Assembly (NCBI RefSeq): GCF_000189635.1
Contig: NW_002476175.1
Span: 19,175-83,174 of the forward strand
DNA: 64,000 nt
Reading direction: 5' to 3'
Source: Tetrahymena thermophila SB210
Taxonomy: Eukaryota; Ciliophora; Oligohymenophorea; Hymenostomatida; Tetrahymenidae
Position numbers and translations under genes: made by a program. The stretch's first letter is position 1, and every line of letters begins with the position of its first letter. Below, piece by piece: positions 59,413 through 64,000 of the stretch. A model generated the notes under the pieces. That model was not told where the DNA came from, ran no database searches, and was given only the letters and a program-made list of their open reading frames with translations.

Positions 59413-61299
59413 TCACTTCTTTTTAGATTGTAACTTTCTGATGTAGAATTCGAGTTCCTTACCTTCGAGGATGTAACCGTCAGCTCTACCAGATTGACCG
59501 GGTCTGGAGGTGATACAAGCTAAGATTCTTTGAGAAACGAATTATTCTTCGATGTTCTTTTCAAGGGCTTAAGCTTTAGTTCTCTTAACTCTCTTTTGGA
59601 CGTGTCTAGACTTTTCCTTATTACCAAGGACAGTTCTATCCTTCTTTAAACCGAGATCGATACCGTAGTGGAGCTTGTACCATTCTCTGAAGGGGGTAGA
59701 ATCGATTTCGACGATACTGTTCTTGACCAAAGTCTTGGTTCTGACCAATTCGTTGTTAGTGGCGTTGTACTTAACATCGAGAATCTTAGTCTATTTTTTT
59801 AAATTTAAATTTATTATTAGTGTTTGTTTATTTATTTATTTAGATAGATAGATAATGCGATGAAATTCTAATAAATTAATCAGATGAAACAGCACACTAG
59901 CTACTATTATTTAACTGGAATGCTCAAAAAGAAAAAATTCTAAAAATATTTATTATTATCGATGCAAGGTGTGCAAAAAAAAAATTGAATTGTTTTTTTT
60001 CACTTAAGTTATCAACTAATTATCTAAATATAACAGCTATATTTAATCCTAATGTTTGTTAGTTTGTCTGTTAATAAGAGAAATTGTTTTAAATTGCTTT
60101 AAATTTAGCAGGTATTAGCCTAAATTTTTAGTGATTTTTTTTATGTTATTCATTTGCTGTTTTGGCTTATTAAAGTTTTTAAGGATGCTACTAAAGATTC
60201 TAGATATTTTTGTATATTTTAATTAAGCTATTTAATTTAAAATAGTTGATATACTTTACAAAAATATAATAGTTAGTTAATTAGCTAAAAATGATTAATT
60301 CATTTATTGAATTCTCCTAGCACTTAGATTCCTATAATAAACGTTTTTTCTTAATTGTCGTTTCCATTTTGTTTTACTTTCTTGCCCTTTGAGATTACTA
60401 TTAGTTTTTTTCAGATATTTTTGAAAAGCTAAAATGCTAATTGATTGATGCTTGTAGGAAAATGTAATTAATTGTCTCTGTTTAATTAATGAATGAATGA
60501 GTGAATGCCTAACTATTTATTTATCAAATTCATCCTGATACTTAACCTATTAATGTTTATGACTAAGTCTGGTAATTAGTAATTGTTTTAATGATTAGAA
60601 TTCACGCTTTGTCATTGGATTATTAAACAGATTTGTTATTTTGTACTTAGTGAACAATTTTACTAAATTTATTGATTGATAAGATAGATATCTGTTTTCT
60701 AAGTAAAAGCGCAAATACCAATTTTTGTAATCATAGAAACACTACTTTAGAAGTTAATAGATTTATATCATTATTTGGCTATAAATATTCATCTTGACAT
60801 TTATTTCAAAACATTCAACTTTATTGCTCGTTTGTTTTCATCGATAATAAAATAGATTTTTTTTTTTTTGAGTAGGAGATGATGATCTGATATAATAAAA
60901 TTAGGGAAAACGCAAAAAGAAAATTTCTAAATGTAATTAATGTGCTGCTTGGCGGCATCTTAGAAATCAACATTTGTTAATATAGTAGAATTTCATTATC
61001 TTCGCGATTGTAGAATAAAATAATTTGTATTAATAAAAAGAATGGTTTACCTTTCTGGTAATGTTTTCAGAACCCCAAGAGAAGTTACCTTCGCAGAGTC
61101 TGAGAGCTCTGAACTTCAAGTGACCACCTCTAACTCTGACGGGTCTGATTCTTCTCTTTTCAGTGATGGTAGTAGATTGGGTGGTTAACTTAGTCATACT
61201 GATGGGTCTGCCCTTTTCGAAAGCTCTCTTCTTTCTGTGAACAGGCATACGACCACCGGTGGCTCTTCTCTTGTGTTTGCTATCTCTTGAAATACCCAT
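59413..61299 (-). CDS. RPS8: 40S ribosomal protein eS8 (S8)
   Basis: Exons 61299-61051 and 59790-59413; 627 nt, 208 residues, the usual eS8 length. Diagnostic sequence: [20 protein letters not shown] at the start, [32 protein letters not shown] at the splice junction, [20 protein letters not shown], and [20 protein letters not shown] near the end. eS8 binds 18S rRNA on the body of the small subunit. C-ending codons dominate and only two Gln codons are TAA, as in the uS3 gene and unlike most neighbours. The single intron (59791-61050) is 1260 nt, unusually long here. A G-rich element 150-180 bp upstream is shared with uS3. Confidence 0.97.
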
Positions 61300-61449
61300 T
61301 TTGATTATTAATCTTTAATTTGTTTTGCTTTTCTTTTATTTTAATCTTTTTTCTTTTAATTAAAAAGCCTTTTTATTTACCTCTTTATTTATTTATATCC
61401 TTTTTCTTAAATACACCTTCAATATTAACCCTTTTGCAAAATTTCTCTT

Positions 61450-61477
61450 CTCCCCATAAGTCTTTAATTTTACCCCC
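61450..61477 (-). promoter_or_regulatory. Candidate ribosomal-protein upstream element (eS8)
   Basis: Minus-strand reading is GGGGGTAAAATTAAAGACTT, then ATGGGGAG, 151-178 bp upstream of the eS8 ATG. It matches the uS3 upstream block (25057-25083) in order, orientation and near spacing. Proposed as a shared control element on that basis alone. Confidence 0.4.
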
Positions 61478-62404
61478 ACTTCTTTTCAAATTTAATTTGC
61501 CCTGCAAATCCTTCAATTTGGCAACCATTTTTGCTTATCGCATTCTCATATTTCCTCATAACTGTCTTTTACTGACCTAGCTATATGAAAAAATAATATT
61601 TTAAAATATTTTTGGATTTTCCATTTAAAGTTATTCCATAATTACCTATTTTCATTAAATTATTTATTTGCTTCCTTCCTGATTATACCTCTTAATTTAT
61701 TTATTTCCATATCAGATTTGATTGTTTAATTAACATATACAAATTAAAATATTATGCTCATATTTCTCATGCAAACTTTAATTCCAAAATAACTAAGTAT
61801 TCTCAATACTCATTCAACAAACAAGTTAAATAATTTTATTTATAAAATTTAAATAAATCAATAAACTTTTGTTTTATTTTTTTTATTATATGTTTATAGT
61901 ATAATAAAGATAAATAATACAGTCTATTTATCAATGCAAGTTAATTAAAAATTAGTTTCTCTTAATTTATTTAATTATCCTCACTAATCTTAAATAAATT
62001 ATATTGTGTAAAATTTTTTTAATTTAGATAAAATTATTTTATTTCAAAAATAGTAACTAAACAGATTCATTAAATTCGTTCATTGATTTGTAAATTAAGC
62101 TCGCATAAAATATAAAATAATAATAATTAATAATAATGAATTGAAAACTAATTTATCAGTACAAACAAATCATTTAAAGACAGTATGATTGATATATATA
62201 ATTATTAATTTCAAAATTTTAATCAGAAAAATACTAAAGCATATCTTTAATTTTATTTAAAGAAAGGATGGTTTATGTCTCAAAAATGCTAATGTTTTTA
62301 TTTATAATTCTATTGATATTCTTTATTAATTCATGCAGTAAGTTGATCATAAGTTTTAAAATTTTATATTCACATGAATGAGAAAAAAACATTTGTTTGT
62401 TAGA
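61478..62404. other. Intergenic
   Basis: The upstream region of eS8 and the 3' flank of the SF-assemblin gene. Pyrimidine-rich on the plus strand near 61380-61580, then AT-rich; no gene seen. Confidence 0.5.
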
Positions 62405-63672
62405 TCAATAATCTGACTCGCTTAATTCCTTTTTGATTTTTTCAATTACTTATTCGACAAGTCTGACTAACATTTCTTCACTTTTTTCTCTGTTATCAAT
62501 CATAATTTAAGAAAAAATTAATTTGAAATTAATATCATCAGTTAATTAATAAATTACCTGTCACTTTTGCATCTTGCAATAGCTTCATTTACTTTAGTAT
62601 AGATTACTTTAAGGATATTAATTAATTCTTCTTCACGTTATTCACGTTCTTTTCTTTCAACTTCGAACATTTCTTTTAACTCTGAAATTTACTCACTAAA
62701 TTATTAATAGATTCTTTATTCTAAATCCTATCTAAATTAGCTCTCTTATTTAATTTCTTATTCAAAACGAGGAAGCTCATCTTCAAGTTAGCTTTATAAA
62801 TAGTTTTAAGAAGCTGTTCTCTCTTAGTAATTTCTTTAAATTTCGATAGTTAAATTGTCTATTTAAGTATTCAATTTCTAGTATACTCTTCTTTCACTAT
62901 CTTCTCTTTCCTTTTCAATTAAAAAATTATAAATAGAAATAAAAATTATTTAATTAGCATTTTCTACATATCTTATCATATAAATTAATAATTTTAAAAA
63001 CAAACTAATTTTTAAAACCAATAATTTCCATCTTAAAAAAAGATATATTTTAATATTTACCTTTGTGAAACTATCTAGAAGGTTAACGCAATTTTTTTTA
63101 GTTTATTCAATATTTTCTTAAACTTCTGTGTCAAGTCTCACTTATATCGTTTTTTGTTGGTGAAGATGATCAAAAAGAGCTTTAATCTTAATAAAATTTA
63201 AAATAAATAAATAAATTATTTTAAAGCATTTTAAATTTTGACATAGTCTATTCTTAAATACAAAATATAGCATTTAAATTGTTATTATATTTGTATGTGC
63301 CTTAAATTTTATTAAAATATATTCATCAAATATAGAATTACTTTATCATTTAATGCTTCAAACTTGTCCACTTTAGAAGTATATATTTCATCAACTTTTC
63401 TTTCTAAATTCTCAATAATGGATAAAGCGAATTTCCATTTTGTTTATCTTTCAGAATCTACGTTGGTCTTTTGATTTAAATGAATAAGTAAATAAATTGG
63501 ATTTATAATACCATATTAAGAATTTTTAGTATTAATAATTTATTTATTTATTTTCTGAACTTTTAAATATCATTACTTAAATGTTTTAAAGTCTGTCAAA
63601 TACTTTTGTAACTCTCTCTTAATAAAGACCTAATTAATAAATAAAGGGTAAATATCTGAACAAGCCAGCCAT
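62405..63672 (-). CDS. SF-assemblin/beta-giardin family fibre protein
   Basis: Exons 63672-63577, 63467-63342, 63186-63061, 62910-62558 and 62489-62405; 786 nt, 261 residues, TGA stop. After a short head (MAGLFRYLPFIYQLGLYQER) the protein is an almost unbroken alpha-helical coiled coil. It shows the family's regular charged heptads: FDRLQNIQTNVDSERQTKW, IENLERKVDEIYTSKVDKF, LEQRIYQQFSEQISELKEMF and REEELINILKVIYTKVNEAI, ending EKIKKELSESDY. Length and layout fit SF-assemblin, the protein of striated microtubule-associated fibres (system I) at flagellar and ciliary basal bodies. In a ciliate it would be a component of the kinetodesmal or similar fibres. It is the last gene before the telomere, its start codon about 300 bp from the first GGGGTT. 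Confidence 0.82.
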
Positions 63673-63970
63673 TCAAATCATTACTATTCATTATTGCTTT
63701 GCTTATCTTTAATTACTTACTATTGTTTTCAAATCTATTTTTGTCGTTGTATTTTCTTTAAAATTAAAACTTAAAATTTATATTTTTTCAATCAAGATTT
63801 TATTGATTTGATTTAATTGATATGATTTATTTTAAATATATTTCATAATAAATTCAAAAATAAAATACCAAAAGATTCATTTATTACTGCTCCTTTTTTA
63901 TTAACTAGCTAATTCAATTTTCAAAAAATATCAAAATTCAAAAAAGCATATATTAAAAATTAATAAAATT
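63673..63970. other. Subtelomeric spacer
   Basis: About 300 bp of AT-rich DNA between the SF-assemblin start codon and the telomere. It must hold that gene's promoter. No subtelomeric repeat is seen. Confidence 0.6.
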
Positions 63971-64000
63971 GGGGTTGGGGTTGGGGTTGGGGTTGGGGTT
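63971..64000 (+). repeat. Telomere, five GGGGTT repeats
   Basis: Five perfect tandem GGGGTT units run to the last base with the G-rich strand pointing outward. This is the Tetrahymena-type telomere and marks a macronuclear chromosome end. Confidence 0.98.

Noticed and set aside
60930-60980. H/ACA snoRNA in the eS8 intron
   Set aside because: The hairpin plus ACA is on the strand opposite to the host transcript, only one hairpin is visible and no target match could be tested. Not annotated as an RNA gene.
61320-61580. Plus-strand open frame of 86 codons
   Set aside because: It lies in the pyrimidine-rich upstream region of eS8, is almost all Phe/Leu/Ser/Ile, and has no coding character.
1-64000. 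CRISPR arrays, operons, Shine-Dalgarno sites
   Set aside because: None seen, and not expected: telomere, ciliate code, GT..AG introns and tRNA structure show a eukaryotic nuclear chromosome.

Overview
The window is the right-hand end of a ciliate macronuclear chromosome, almost certainly Tetrahymena (T. thermophila or a close relative). It ends in five perfect GGGGTT repeats, the Tetrahymena telomere, running outward to base 64000. It is very AT-rich, and every real gene reads only if TAA and TAG mean glutamine and TGA is the sole stop. Introns are short, AT-rich and GT...AG. A standard-code ORF search therefore breaks almost every gene into pieces. All gene models here were built by hand with the ciliate code, and intron phases were required to close exactly.

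Layout. 1-6.5 kb: two tandem minus-strand ABCB-type (MDR/P-glycoprotein-like) transporter genes. The left one is cut by the window edge; the right one is a complete 1303-residue full transporter. 7.3-19.1 kb: a leucine-rich-repeat (LRR) block. It has a decayed minus-strand copy, a direct duplicate of that locus which is an intact 13-exon gene, and a third LRR gene on the plus strand. Almost every internal exon is exactly 90 nt and encodes one 30-residue repeat. Two TA-flanked foldback (MITE-like) elements lie here, one inside an LRR intron. 17.5-25.6 kb: two identical tRNA-Gly(GCC) genes flanking a biotin-protein ligase gene, then ribosomal protein S3 (uS3) and tRNA-Asp(GTC). 25.6-34.3 kb: gene-poor AT-rich DNA with one small unknown gene. 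34.3-40.7 kb: a 1933-residue Gln/Asn-rich coiled-coil protein. 42.1-44.9 kb: ribosome-assembly factor Mrt4 and, convergent with it, the spliceosomal SmG protein. 45.6-50.5 kb: a second large coiled-coil protein. 50.9-54.3 kb: an exonuclease/endonuclease/phosphatase-family enzyme and a pseudokinase. 55.1-58.2 kb: an unrecognised, possibly Tim44-like, protein. 59.4-61.3 kb: ribosomal protein S8 (eS8). 62.4-63.7 kb: an SF-assemblin-family fibre protein whose start lies only about 300 bp from the telomere.

The genes do not form a pathway, as expected for a eukaryotic nuclear chromosome. Themes do recur: translation (uS3, eS8, Mrt4, three tRNAs), cytoskeletal or coiled-coil proteins typical of ciliates, and local gene duplication (ABC pair, LRR cluster). 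The two ribosomal protein genes share a G-rich block 100-180 bp upstream of their start codons. The observations most worth following are the 90-nt exon/repeat LRR cluster with its dead and live copies, the foldback elements retained in macronuclear DNA, the shared ribosomal-protein upstream block and a GC-richer hairpin region at about 41.0 kb.
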